From assembly GCF_003751625.1 (NCBI RefSeq), contig NZ_RJUL01000008.1, forward strand, positions 1 to 64,000: 64,000 nt of DNA. Direction: 5' to 3'. The DNA comes from Gallaecimonas pentaromativorans (GTDB lineage Bacteria; Pseudomonadota; Gammaproteobacteria; Enterobacterales; Gallaecimonadaceae). Shown here piece by piece: positions 8,166 through 15,181 of this stretch. Every line of letters begins with the position of its first letter. Position 1 is the first letter of the stretch. Below the pieces are notes generated by a model that was not told the origin of the DNA, did not search any database, and saw nothing but the letters and a program-made list of their open reading frames with translations. The position numbers and the translations under genes were made by a program.

Positions 8166-10487
8166 ATGGACAGACGACACTTTTTGCAATCCATGGCGGC
8201 CGCAACCGCCGCGTTGGCGGTGATGGATGCCAAGGCCACCCCAGCGCCACTGTGGGCGGCGGTGAAAACGGCGCCCCTGGCGGATGTCGATTTAAGCGGG
8301 TACAGCCTGGTTTGCCATTTTGACGAGCAAGGCAAGCGCTGGGCCGTCTATGAAGACTGGCAGCGCCAGGATGGCGCCCTGGTCTTTAGCCAAGGCCAGC
8401 AGGCGCTAGTGCTGACCAAAAGGCTGGAGGCCACCTTTGCCGGCGATACCCCGCCTTACCTTGGCATGGCGCTTTCCAAAGTTGCCCTCAGCGACGCCGA
8501 CCTGCTGGCCGATGCCCTGCTGGCCAACGGCGAGCCTGATGAAACCGCCGTGCGCACTGTCGCGCCGCCGCTCGCCTCCAAGCTCAACCCGGCCGATTAC
8601 GGCGGACGCCTGCCCTGGAACAGCTTTGTGGGCACCCGCCAGTGTAACGACACCATGATGGTCTACCCCAATGGACGCACCCGTACTTATCACCCGCGCC
8701 AAGTGCTTAAAGGCGCAGGCTCGGATGAACTGGCCGCCAAGCGCTTTGAAGGGCTGGTAGGGGGCTGGATGCCGGCGGTACATAAGGTGGTCCCCTTGGG
8801 GGACGGCCGCTACTACGAGCTGTTGGTGTTTGCCGATGTGGACGCCACCGACACCTTTATTGCCCAAACCTGGCACCGCTCGGCGCTGATGGAAAAAGGC
8901 AAGGTACTGGAGGTGCATTACGCCCATAGCTACCCCGCCTATCCGCCGCGCCGCGAGCCGCCGCCGGCCGCCGATTTCTACCGGGCACTGCTGCGTTTTG
9001 CCGGCTACTGGCAGCAGCAATTGGCCGACATGGCACCCTGCCAACTGCCGGACCCCAGCTGGAGCGACATGGCCCGCTTTGCCTTTGCCCGCGAACTGGT
9101 AGTGCGCCCCGGTGGCACCTACCCCAAATACGGCGCCGTTGACCGCGACTACTACGGCCCCGAGTACGACGGCTTCCAAGACACCTTCACCAGCTCGCTC
9201 TATGCCAACCTCGAATGGGGCCGCTTTGCGCAAGCCAGTGCGGTGCTGGACCAATACTTCAGCGACTTTGTCTATGAGGACGGCATGATCAACATGCGCG
9301 GCCCCGAGACCGGCCAGTTCGGCCTGACCCTGTCGCTGCTGGCCCGTTATTTTCAGCTCACCGGCGACAAAGCCCTGCTGCAAAAGCACCGAGGCAAGAT
9401 TGCGGCCACCGCCGCATTGCTGCTTGAGCTGCACGACGCCGCCCTGGCATTACCTAAAACGGCGCCGGGCTATGGCCTTATCCATGGCTGGAACGAGTCG
9501 GATGCCTGCCTGTTTGAAGACCCGTCCATTTGGTGGAAGCCCTATTACGCCAACAGCGCCATGACCGTCCGTGGCCTGGTGGATATCGCCGCCATCTGGC
9601 CACAGCTGGGGGGCGAGCCGGCACTGGCAGCGCGCTGGCGCCAGCGGGCCGCCACCTTAAAGGCCCGCCTTGAAACCAGTATCAGGGCCAATATCCGCCA
9701 CGACATGAGCCCGCCCTATATCGGCCCGCTACCTGGGGTAGCGCTCACCTTCCGCCAGGCCCTTGCCCAGCAGCAACCCAGCGAGCAAGGCTGGCCGCAC
9801 CGGGTCTATGCCGAGCTGCTGCACGCCGACGTGTTACCGGCGGATCTGGCCAACCTGGTGATCGATTGCATGCGCGCCTATGGCGCCACCAGCATCGGTG
9901 TTGTGGCCAATATCACGGCGCCGAACGACAAAGAGCGCAACCTGCTGGGCTTTATCTCCTACGGCTATGCCTTGCAGCTGCTGCGCCTGGGGCGGGTTGA
10001 TGAGTACCTGCTGTTTATGTACGCCCATCGCTACCACGCCCACACCCCCGGCAGCTGGACTGCCGGCGAGGTGAGCGACATCACCGGCGGCATGCCGCTG
10101 TTTTGCATGCCGGCCCAGCTCACCATCCCATTGCTGCTGCGCTGGGCGCTGGTGTTTGACGACGGCCCCCAATTGCACCTGGCAAAGGCAGTACCCCATG
10201 CCTGGTGGCAAAGCGGCAAAACCGTTGCCTGTGAAGCCATTCCAACCCCCTGGGGCAAGGTGGGTTATCGCCTGCAACTGCATCTGGCTGAGGGGCGGCT
10301 GAGTGGCACGGTCACGCTGCCCCAAAAGCTGCCAGAGGTGCTGACCCTGACCCTTCGCTTGCCCAAAGGCCAGCGCTGGCAGCAGTTGCTGGTGGGCGGC
10401 CAGCCGGCCGAAGCCCTTGGCCAGGATTGCTTTGTTATTCGCGGCAAGGCGGGGCAGGTGTTGGCGATAGAGGGGCGCCTTGGCTAA
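8166..10487 (+). CDS. Tat-exported six-hairpin glycosidase-like protein
   Basis: A 773-residue protein with a twin-arginine signal (MDRRHFLQSMAAA, cleavage probably after a small-residue stretch near 25). The middle (about 290-640) is all-helical, with motifs such as RPGGTYPKYG, GPEYDGFQDTF, GWNESD and SIWWKPYYANSAM that fit an (alpha/alpha)6 barrel of the kind found in several glycoside hydrolases; the ends are beta-rich. A sugar-polymer hydrolase of the periplasm is the likely role, but the glycoside hydrolase family and substrate cannot be named. Ribosome site GAGGGTGGG just before ATG. The 135-base leader contains AT-rich TATATTAT sequence suitable for a promoter. No susCD or TonB genes lie nearby. 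Confidence 0.7.
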   Translation: MDRRHFLQSMAAATAALAVMDAKATPAPLWAAVKTAPLADVDLSGYSLVCHFDEQGKRWAVYEDWQRQDGALVFSQGQQALVLTKRLEATFAGDTPPYLGMALSKVALSDADLLADALLANGEPDETAVRTVAPPLASKLNPADYGGRLPWNSFVGTRQCNDTMMVYPNGRTRTYHPRQVLKGAGSDELAAKRFEGLVGGWMPAVHKVVPLGDGRYYELLVFADVDATDTFIAQTWHRSALMEKGKVLEVHYAHSYPAYPPRREPPPAADFYRALLRFAGYWQQQLADMAPCQLPDPSWSDMARFAFARELVVRPGGTYPKYGAVDRDYYGPEYDGFQDTFTSSLYANLEWGRFAQASAVLDQYFSDFVYEDGMINMRGPETGQFGLTLSLLARYFQLTGDKALLQKHRGKIAATAALLLELHDAALALPKTAPGYGLIHGWNESDACLFEDPSIWWKPYYANSAMTVRGLVDIAAIWPQLGGEPALAARWRQRAATLKARLETSIRANIRHDMSPPYIGPLPGVALTFRQALAQQQPSEQGWPHRVYAELLHADVLPADLANLVIDCMRAYGATSIGVVANITAPNDKERNLLGFISYGYALQLLRLGRVDEYLLFMYAHRYHAHTPGSWTAGEVSDITGGMPLFCMPAQLTIPLLLRWALVFDDGPQLHLAKAVPHAWWQSGKTVACEAIPTPWGKVGYRLQLHLAEGRLSGTVTLPQKLPEVLTLTLRLPKGQRWQQLLVGGQPAEALGQDCFVIRGKAGQVLAIEGRLG

Positions 10488-10561
10488 GGGCGTGGCCCCT
10501 GCTGCTGGCGGCATAACTTTGCTACCCTGTGGTCTTTTCGTCAGCAGCAAAGGCAACAGAG

Positions 10562-11467
10562 ATGACCTATCACATCGGTACCCCAGGTAAGCCCTGGGGC
10601 GAGCAGGAAAAGGCCCAGTGGCTGGCCGAGCGCCATCTGCAGCGCAGCTACCAGGACGAAGTCGTCAGTCAGGTTCAGGCCTTGGCCGGAGCCTTGGAGT
10701 TGGTGCAATACGGCGCCCTGAGTTACGACCCCGAGCGCTACCCGCTGCTGGCGCTCAAGTCCCCCAACTGGCAGCCGGGTAAACCCTATGTGCTGGTCAC
10801 CGGTGGCATGCACGGCTACGAAACCTCCGGGGTGCAGGGGGCCATTGCCTTTGCCAGAGAAAAGGCCAGCCACTACGGCCAGCATTTCAATTTGCTGATC
10901 TGCCCCTGCATCAGCCCTTGGGGGTATGAGGTGATCAACCGCTGGAACCCGCTGGCGCTGGACCCTAACCGGTCTTTTATTGCTGACAGCCCGTCGGAAG
11001 AAGCGGCTGCTCTGCAAAAACTGGTTGCCGATATCGGGGCCGCATTTGTCTGCCATATCGACCTGCACGAAACCACCGACAGCGACGAGTCCGAGTTCCG
11101 CCCGGCCCTGGCGGCCCGCGACGGCAAGGTCTTTGAGCCCGGCACCATCCCCGATGGTTTTTACGTGGTGGACAACAGCGAGTCCCCGCAGCCGGCCTTT
11201 CAGCAGGCCATTGTCGAAGCGGTAGCCAAAGTAACCCACATTGCCCCGGCCGACCCGGACGGCACCATCATCGGCTCCAAAGTGGTGGCGCCCGGGGTGA
11301 TTGAATACCCGCTGAAAAAGCTGGGCCTGTGCGCCAGCGTAACCACCGCCCCCTACACCTGCACCACCGAGGTGTACCCGGACAGCCCCAAGGCGACCCC
11401 GGCCATCTGCAACGCCGCCCAGGTGGCCGCCGTGTGCGGCGCCCTGGAGTTCCTGCTGGCCAGGTAA
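10562..11467 (+). CDS. M14-like zinc carboxypeptidase / succinylglutamate desuccinylase family
   Basis: A 301-residue protein of the M14 peptidase/aspartoacylase fold. The first zinc ligands are seen in GGMHGYETSG (HxxE), substrate-binding asparagine-arginine in DPNRSFI, and the third ligand region in CHIDLHETTD. A C-terminal glutamate in TTEVYPDS is a candidate catalytic base. No signal peptide, so a cytoplasmic zinc hydrolase acting on peptides or acyl-amino acids. A GTG 33 bases upstream is in frame, but the ATG gives a normal N-terminus. It stands alone between the Tat protein and a membrane protein on the same strand. Confidence 0.82.
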   Translation: MTYHIGTPGKPWGEQEKAQWLAERHLQRSYQDEVVSQVQALAGALELVQYGALSYDPERYPLLALKSPNWQPGKPYVLVTGGMHGYETSGVQGAIAFAREKASHYGQHFNLLICPCISPWGYEVINRWNPLALDPNRSFIADSPSEEAAALQKLVADIGAAFVCHIDLHETTDSDESEFRPALAARDGKVFEPGTIPDGFYVVDNSESPQPAFQQAIVEAVAKVTHIAPADPDGTIIGSKVVAPGVIEYPLKKLGLCASVTTAPYTCTTEVYPDSPKATPAICNAAQVAAVCGALEFLLAR

Positions 11468-11564
11468 TGCTCCCAAGGCCCGCCAAGCCGTGACTTCTGG
11501 CACATTGTTGCGCTGCTAGCGGGCCGATAACCTTGCCAGGCAACCTACCCAAAAGGAGCCTGTC

Positions 11565-12059
11565 ATGGTACTTGAAATACTCAAACACACCCCGCTGTGG
11601 GTCTACGGATTGCTGTTGGGCTTGCTGTATCTTGGCGTGGCCCAAAGCCGCCCCCGCCAGCTTTCTTGCACCCGGGCCCTGATACTGCCCATGGTCATGG
11701 TGGTGCTCTCGGCCCTTGGCCTTATCAGCAGTTTTGGCGCTACGGCGCTGCACTTGGGGCTGTGGCTGGCGGGCCTGGCGGTAACGGCGCTGGTGGCGGG
11801 CGAGCTGTTCACGCTGGTCAAGGCGCGCTATCACGCCCACAGCGGCCAGTTTCATGTGGAAGGCAGTTGGTTGCCATTGCTGCTGATCCTCGGCATCTTC
11901 TTAACCAAGTACCTGGTGGGGGTACTGAGCGCGCTGCACAGCCAGTTGTTGGCCGAGCCGGCTGTGGTGGCCATACTCTGCCTGCTCTATGGGGTGCTAA
12001 GTGGCCTCTTTTTGGCAAGAGCCCGGCGCCTTTGGCGCCTGGCGCGCCAGCCGGAATAA
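11565..12059 (+). CDS. DUF6622-like integral membrane protein
   Basis: A 164-residue inner-membrane protein with about five hydrophobic segments. It begins with the pattern LKHTPLWVYGLL, then an arginine-containing turn QSRPRQL, which I associate with the uncharacterised DUF6622 group; that label is from memory. Ribosome site AAAAGGAGC seven bases before ATG. No function is known. It marks the left, native side of the AT-rich insertion that follows. Confidence 0.75.
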   Translation: MVLEILKHTPLWVYGLLLGLLYLGVAQSRPRQLSCTRALILPMVMVVLSALGLISSFGATALHLGLWLAGLAVTALVAGELFTLVKARYHAHSGQFHVEGSWLPLLLILGIFLTKYLVGVLSALHSQLLAEPAVVAILCLLYGVLSGLFLARARRLWRLARQPE

Positions 12060-12099
12060 ATAGCCAGAGTGATGCTTAGTGTTTTTCCTCAGTCATGAG

Positions 12100-12128
12100 T
12101 TGACACATCTGGCGGAGCAATTGAAAAT
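12100..12128 (+). promoter_or_regulatory. sigma70-type promoter of the tRNA-like/HEPN unit
   Basis: A perfect -35 box TTGACA (12100-12105), a 17-base spacer and GAAAAT (12123-12128) as -10 box (4 of 6 consensus bases). The predicted transcription start falls at about 12135, the first base of the tRNA-like element. This is inference from spacing. Confidence 0.6.
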
Positions 12129-12134
12129 GCAAGT

Positions 12135-12203
12135 GGACCTGTCGTCTAATTTGGAAAGGCACCACTCTCTGAGTGGGATCCCGGTTCGATTCCGGGTAGG
12201 TAA
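12135..12203 (+). ncRNA. tRNA-like cloverleaf element upstream of the HEPN gene
   Basis: The stretch folds like a tRNA. Acceptor: ACCTG/TAGGT, five pairs with one G-U (the two outermost pairs are mismatched). D-arm: GTCT/AGGC around a nine-base loop with the conserved GG. Anticodon arm: CCAC/GTGG around TCTCTGA. Variable loop of about three bases. T-arm: perfect, CCCGG/CCGGG around TTCGATT. It departs from a real tRNA: no U at position 33, short variable loop, weak acceptor, no CCA and no tRNA family match that I recognise. It is enclosed in a 9-bp DNA inverted repeat (TGAAAATGC at 12122 and GCATTTTCA at 12208). It could be a tRNA mimic, a leader switch or a decayed tRNA. Confidence 0.6.
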
Positions 12204-12235
12204 AGAGCATTTTCAGCGAGTGTTTTTTACCTACC
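12195..12235 (+). promoter_or_regulatory. alternative hairpin competing with the tRNA-like acceptor
   Basis: GGTAGGTAA (12195-12203) is perfectly complementary to TTACCTACC (12227-12235). The first arm is the acceptor 3' strand plus two T-stem bases of the tRNA-like element; the second lies 14 bases before the start codon of the next gene. Forming this hairpin would break the cloverleaf acceptor, so the two folds exclude one another, as in leader switches. Confidence 0.6.
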
Positions 12236-12248
12236 TTGGATTGGACAA

Positions 12249-13001
12249 ATGTTAGAACAAGATAGACTTGATGTCTTTGCTGCCCAAACAGAGAACGTTA
12301 GAGCTTTGGAGCAGGCATGGAAGCACATTAACAAAACCATCAATGCTGCTTATTCTAGCGGCGATAATTCTACAGCCGAAATTCACACCAAACTTCTAGC
12401 TCAAGTCTACTGTGCATTTGCTGAAGCTGTATTCTCGAAAGTAATCCACACACCAGATGGACTGACCCTCGATGAGATTTCACAAGTAAAATCTCGAGGG
12501 AGGAAAAATATCGTGGATGCTTGGAAAAAGTGTGTAGAGCTATCTCTCCAAAAAGTTCAAGGTAAAAGTAGTGGTCATGTCGCTAACACGCGTCAGAAAA
12601 TCGATTCATTGATAGACCATTATATTTATGACCCAAGCCTTCTGAGAAACAAGATTGCTCATGGTCAGTGGAAGGTCGCACTTAATTCAAACAACACTAA
12701 GGTCAATTCAGCTTTAACCACAAAGGTTCAGGCAATTTCTGTTGTTGACCTTTACCGGCATAAAGAGGCTTTTCAAAGTCTATTCCGCATCGTTGAAGAC
12801 ATTATCGAATCACCTAATAAAGCACACCATAGGGATTATTGGTCTCATATAACTGAGTTTGAAAAATCTCAGCGCAAGATGGCTAGTTGGACTATCGAAA
12901 AAAAGATTGCCGCATTAAAGGCAAAAAAGGAATGTTTTAAACACGCGAAAGGCATAATCAGTCAAGGCAGCCAGACACAGCAGAGTTGCGCCGCTGTTTG
13001 A
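12249..13001 (+). CDS. HEPN-motif protein, putative ribonuclease
   Basis: A 250-residue, all-helical soluble protein of no family that I can name. Residues 133-138 read RNKIAH, the Rx4H signature of HEPN ribonucleases with the usual polar residue after Arg, preceded by a helix with HYIYDPSLL as in many HEPN toxins. The C-terminus is lysine-rich. Codon use is AT-rich (AAA, ATT, TCA), unlike all native neighbours. There is no clear Shine-Dalgarno sequence; a TTGGATTGGAC stretch precedes the ATG. The gene lies alone behind a tRNA-like RNA, between two native genes, with only 17 bases to the next start. By analogy with HEPN proteins in abortive infection it may cut RNA, perhaps tRNA; this is inference. 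Confidence 0.72.
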   Translation: MLEQDRLDVFAAQTENVRALEQAWKHINKTINAAYSSGDNSTAEIHTKLLAQVYCAFAEAVFSKVIHTPDGLTLDEISQVKSRGRKNIVDAWKKCVELSLQKVQGKSSGHVANTRQKIDSLIDHYIYDPSLLRNKIAHGQWKVALNSNNTKVNSALTTKVQAISVVDLYRHKEAFQSLFRIVEDIIESPNKAHHRDYWSHITEFEKSQRKMASWTIEKKIAALKAKKECFKHAKGIISQGSQTQQSCAAV

Positions 13002-13018
13002 AGCGTGATGGAGAATCG

Positions 13019-13483
13019 ATGAGAATTGCCGCTGTAGCGCTGCTGGCGCTGTTACTTCAGGCTTGCGCCAGCACGCCGCCTCCCCTTAGCCAAGACCCGC
13101 AATGCGAGGCAGAATCTACCCTGGCCGGAGTGCTGGCGGGCATAAAATGGAATATCCGCAGCAAGGACTGGGATCAGGCCCGCAAGGACCGCAACTGGGC
13201 GCTGATGGCCCGCACCCTCTACCAAACCCAGAGCGAGCCTCGCCTCGCCGAAGGGCCCTTTCGCGACCTGGTCGAGCAGGTTCACGACCTGGATCTGACC
13301 AGCAGTTTCAAAGATGAAATGCTGGCCTACAGCAGCGTGGTGGCGGCCCAGTGCGAGCTTCGCCGCGAAGGGCGCATCAGCTGGCCACTGGCCAAGGTCA
13401 AGGCGCAGCTGCTGACCTGCCAGCCCCAGCATATCGTGGCCAGTACCCAGGCCTGCCTGAAAAAGGTACTGGCGGCCGACTAA
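13019..13483 (+). CDS. small lipoprotein of unknown function
   Basis: A 154-residue protein with a lipoprotein signal: MRIAAVALLALLLQAC, lipobox LQAC, mature Cys near 16. The mature part is soluble, helical and carries several further cysteines (DPQCEAE, AAQCELR, LLTCQP, TQACLK), which could form two disulfides. An in-frame start 33 bases upstream would lie in the island boundary and spoil the signal peptide. Base composition returns to the native GC-rich style here. Function unknown. Confidence 0.8.
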   Translation: MRIAAVALLALLLQACASTPPPLSQDPQCEAESTLAGVLAGIKWNIRSKDWDQARKDRNWALMARTLYQTQSEPRLAEGPFRDLVEQVHDLDLTSSFKDEMLAYSSVVAAQCELRREGRISWPLAKVKAQLLTCQPQHIVASTQACLKKVLAAD

Positions 13484-13489
13484 CCCCGT

Positions 13490-15181
13490 TTAGTTGCCAA
13501 AAAGCAGGCAGTCGGTGTCGCCTGCTGGGCAGGGTTTGGCACCCTCATCCACCGGCACTCCCTGGCGGTAATGCTCGGTGCTGTAGAGCACGCCGCCGCT
13601 GTAACGGCGCTGCTCGCCGTCAAGCTCCCCATCCTGGTAGCGGCTTACTTCTTCCAGCAGGCCATTGGCGGCAAAGCGGTAAAAGGTGCCCTGGGGGCGG
13701 CCTTGCTGGTCGTACTGGGCTGTGCCCAGCAGGTAACCGGCCTCATCTTTGGCCTGCCACTTGCCCACTTGCTTGCCGGCCTGGTAGCGGCCCTGCCAGA
13801 GCCGGGGGGCCTCTTCATAAGGGGCCTGGAAGACCCACTCGCCAGTGCGAAGGCCCTTTTCCATCATGCCCTTGCCCAGCAAGCGGCTATCTTCATCGTA
13901 TTGCAGCCACTGGCCGTGCTCCTGGCCGCGCCGGTAATGGGCGAGCAGCAACAGCTGGCCTGCCGGGGTTTGTTCGCGCACCTCGCCGTCGAGCTCGCCG
14001 GCCTGGTTGTAATGCTCGGTTTTAAGGGTTTGTTGGTGATAGTGCCAGGTGCCCACCTTGTTGCCTTGCTGGTATTGGCCTTCTGCCAGCACGGTGCCCT
14101 CGCGGCTTTCGCTGTAGGGGCCATGGCGCTCGCCGTTCTGGTAGTGGCTGCGGGTGATGTGGCGGCGGCCTTGGAAGTCTGTGTATTGCTCAAGCATCAG
14201 CCCCTGGCGGCGCCCGGCCAGGGTTTCTTGGCGGGTGATAGGTTGGTCGCCACCTGCAAAGGTTTCCACCAGTATCCAGCGCCGGGCGTTATCGCTCTGG
14301 CGGCGCCGCTCAAGCTTGCCGTTTTTATAGTACTGCTCGGTTTCCAGGCGGTTTTTGCCCTGGTAGGCCAGGGTTTTGTGGTAGCTCAGGGTGCTGGCTT
14401 CGGTAAAGCGGCGGGTTTGGCTAAGGCGTCCTTGGCTGTCGTAGACCGACAACTCGCTGAGCACCCCCGAGCTATAAAAGCGCTTTTGCTCACCTGTGCG
14501 TTTGCCGCTTTGGTAGTGCTCGACGCGTACCAGGGTGCCGCGTTTGTCAAAACTTCGGGACTCGCCGTGCTGGCGGCCGGCCAAGTACGCCGTTTCGTGG
14601 CTTAAGCTGCCGTCTTCGCGCCAGTCTTTGTCGGTGCCGTCACGCTTGCCACTTTTATAGAAGGTTTCGCTGCGCAGCTTACCGCTGCTCCAAAAGTAGG
14701 CCTGGCGGCCATCGAGCTGGCCGCGCGAGTTGTAGTGGCGAAGAGCGACCAGCTGGCCGCCTTCGCCATATTGCTTTTCTTCGCCCACTTGGCGGTCTTT
14801 GACATAGTGCTGCTCACGGCTGAGCTTACCGTCGCTGTTGTAGTAACTGACTACTCCGTTGATATAGCCCTGGCTGTCGCGCTGGCCCACCGCCTCAAGC
14901 TGGCCGTTTTCATGAAAATACCGGTAGGGGCCGACGGCCACGGCGCTGTTGATGTCCTGGCGGTCAAAACTGCCGACAAAGCGCTGCTGGCCGCTGCTTT
15001 TGTAATAGATGGTGCCAAACCAGCGGCCGTCTTTTTCGGCCAGCGGCTCGGCCAGATAAAAGCTGGCCTGGCTGGGGTCGGTGCGGTTCCAGTGATCGTC
15101 CAGCCACACCTGGGCGGCACTCACCTTCAGCGCCAGTGGCAGCAGCAACATCAAGATAAAACGCATGGTGGCTGTCCTCAT
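13490..15181 (-). CDS. exported MORN-variant (YwqK-like) repeat protein
   Basis: About 563 residues with a signal peptide (MRFILMLLLPLALKVSA). The rest is a long array of about 20 repeats of 22-25 residues, each with the form G-x-Y-x-x-G-K-x-x-G-x-x-x-x-Y, for example NGQLEAVG, SGKLRSETFYKSGKRDG and NGERHGPYSE, as in MORN-variant/YwqK-type proteins. Such arrays form extended beta solenoids that bind partners. The start chosen overlaps the upstream stop as ATGA; an ATG 15 bases later also gives a good signal peptide. It ends with a cysteine pair (PCPAGDTDC). It is the last gene of a tightly overlapping three-gene operon, so it probably works with the lipoprotein and membrane protein before it. 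Confidence 0.82.
   Translation of the reverse strand: MRTATMRFILMLLLPLALKVSAAQVWLDDHWNRTDPSQASFYLAEPLAEKDGRWFGTIYYKSSGQQRFVGSFDRQDINSAVAVGPYRYFHENGQLEAVGQRDSQGYINGVVSYYNSDGKLSREQHYVKDRQVGEEKQYGEGGQLVALRHYNSRGQLDGRQAYFWSSGKLRSETFYKSGKRDGTDKDWREDGSLSHETAYLAGRQHGESRSFDKRGTLVRVEHYQSGKRTGEQKRFYSSGVLSELSVYDSQGRLSQTRRFTEASTLSYHKTLAYQGKNRLETEQYYKNGKLERRRQSDNARRWILVETFAGGDQPITRQETLAGRRQGLMLEQYTDFQGRRHITRSHYQNGERHGPYSESREGTVLAEGQYQQGNKVGTWHYHQQTLKTEHYNQAGELDGEVREQTPAGQLLLLAHYRRGQEHGQWLQYDEDSRLLGKGMMEKGLRTGEWVFQAPYEEAPRLWQGRYQAGKQVGKWQAKDEAGYLLGTAQYDQQGRPQGTFYRFAANGLLEEVSRYQDGELDGEQRRYSGGVLYSTEHYRQGVPVDEGAKPCPAGDTDCLLFGN

Noticed and set aside
12180-12196. Attachment site of an integrative element at a tRNA 3' end
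   Set aside because: No integrase and no second copy of the T-arm sequence was seen near 13000 or elsewhere in the window.
12135-12203. Ordinary tRNA gene
   Set aside because: The T-arm is perfect, but the acceptor has two mismatches at the end, position 33 is not U in the best fold, the variable loop is too short and there is no CCA. I call it tRNA-like only.
13571-14605. 344-residue hydrophobic open frame opposite the MORN-like gene
   Set aside because: It is the antisense reading of a repeated GC-rich coding sequence; the hydrophobic Ala/Leu/Val content arises from that, and it has no start signals.
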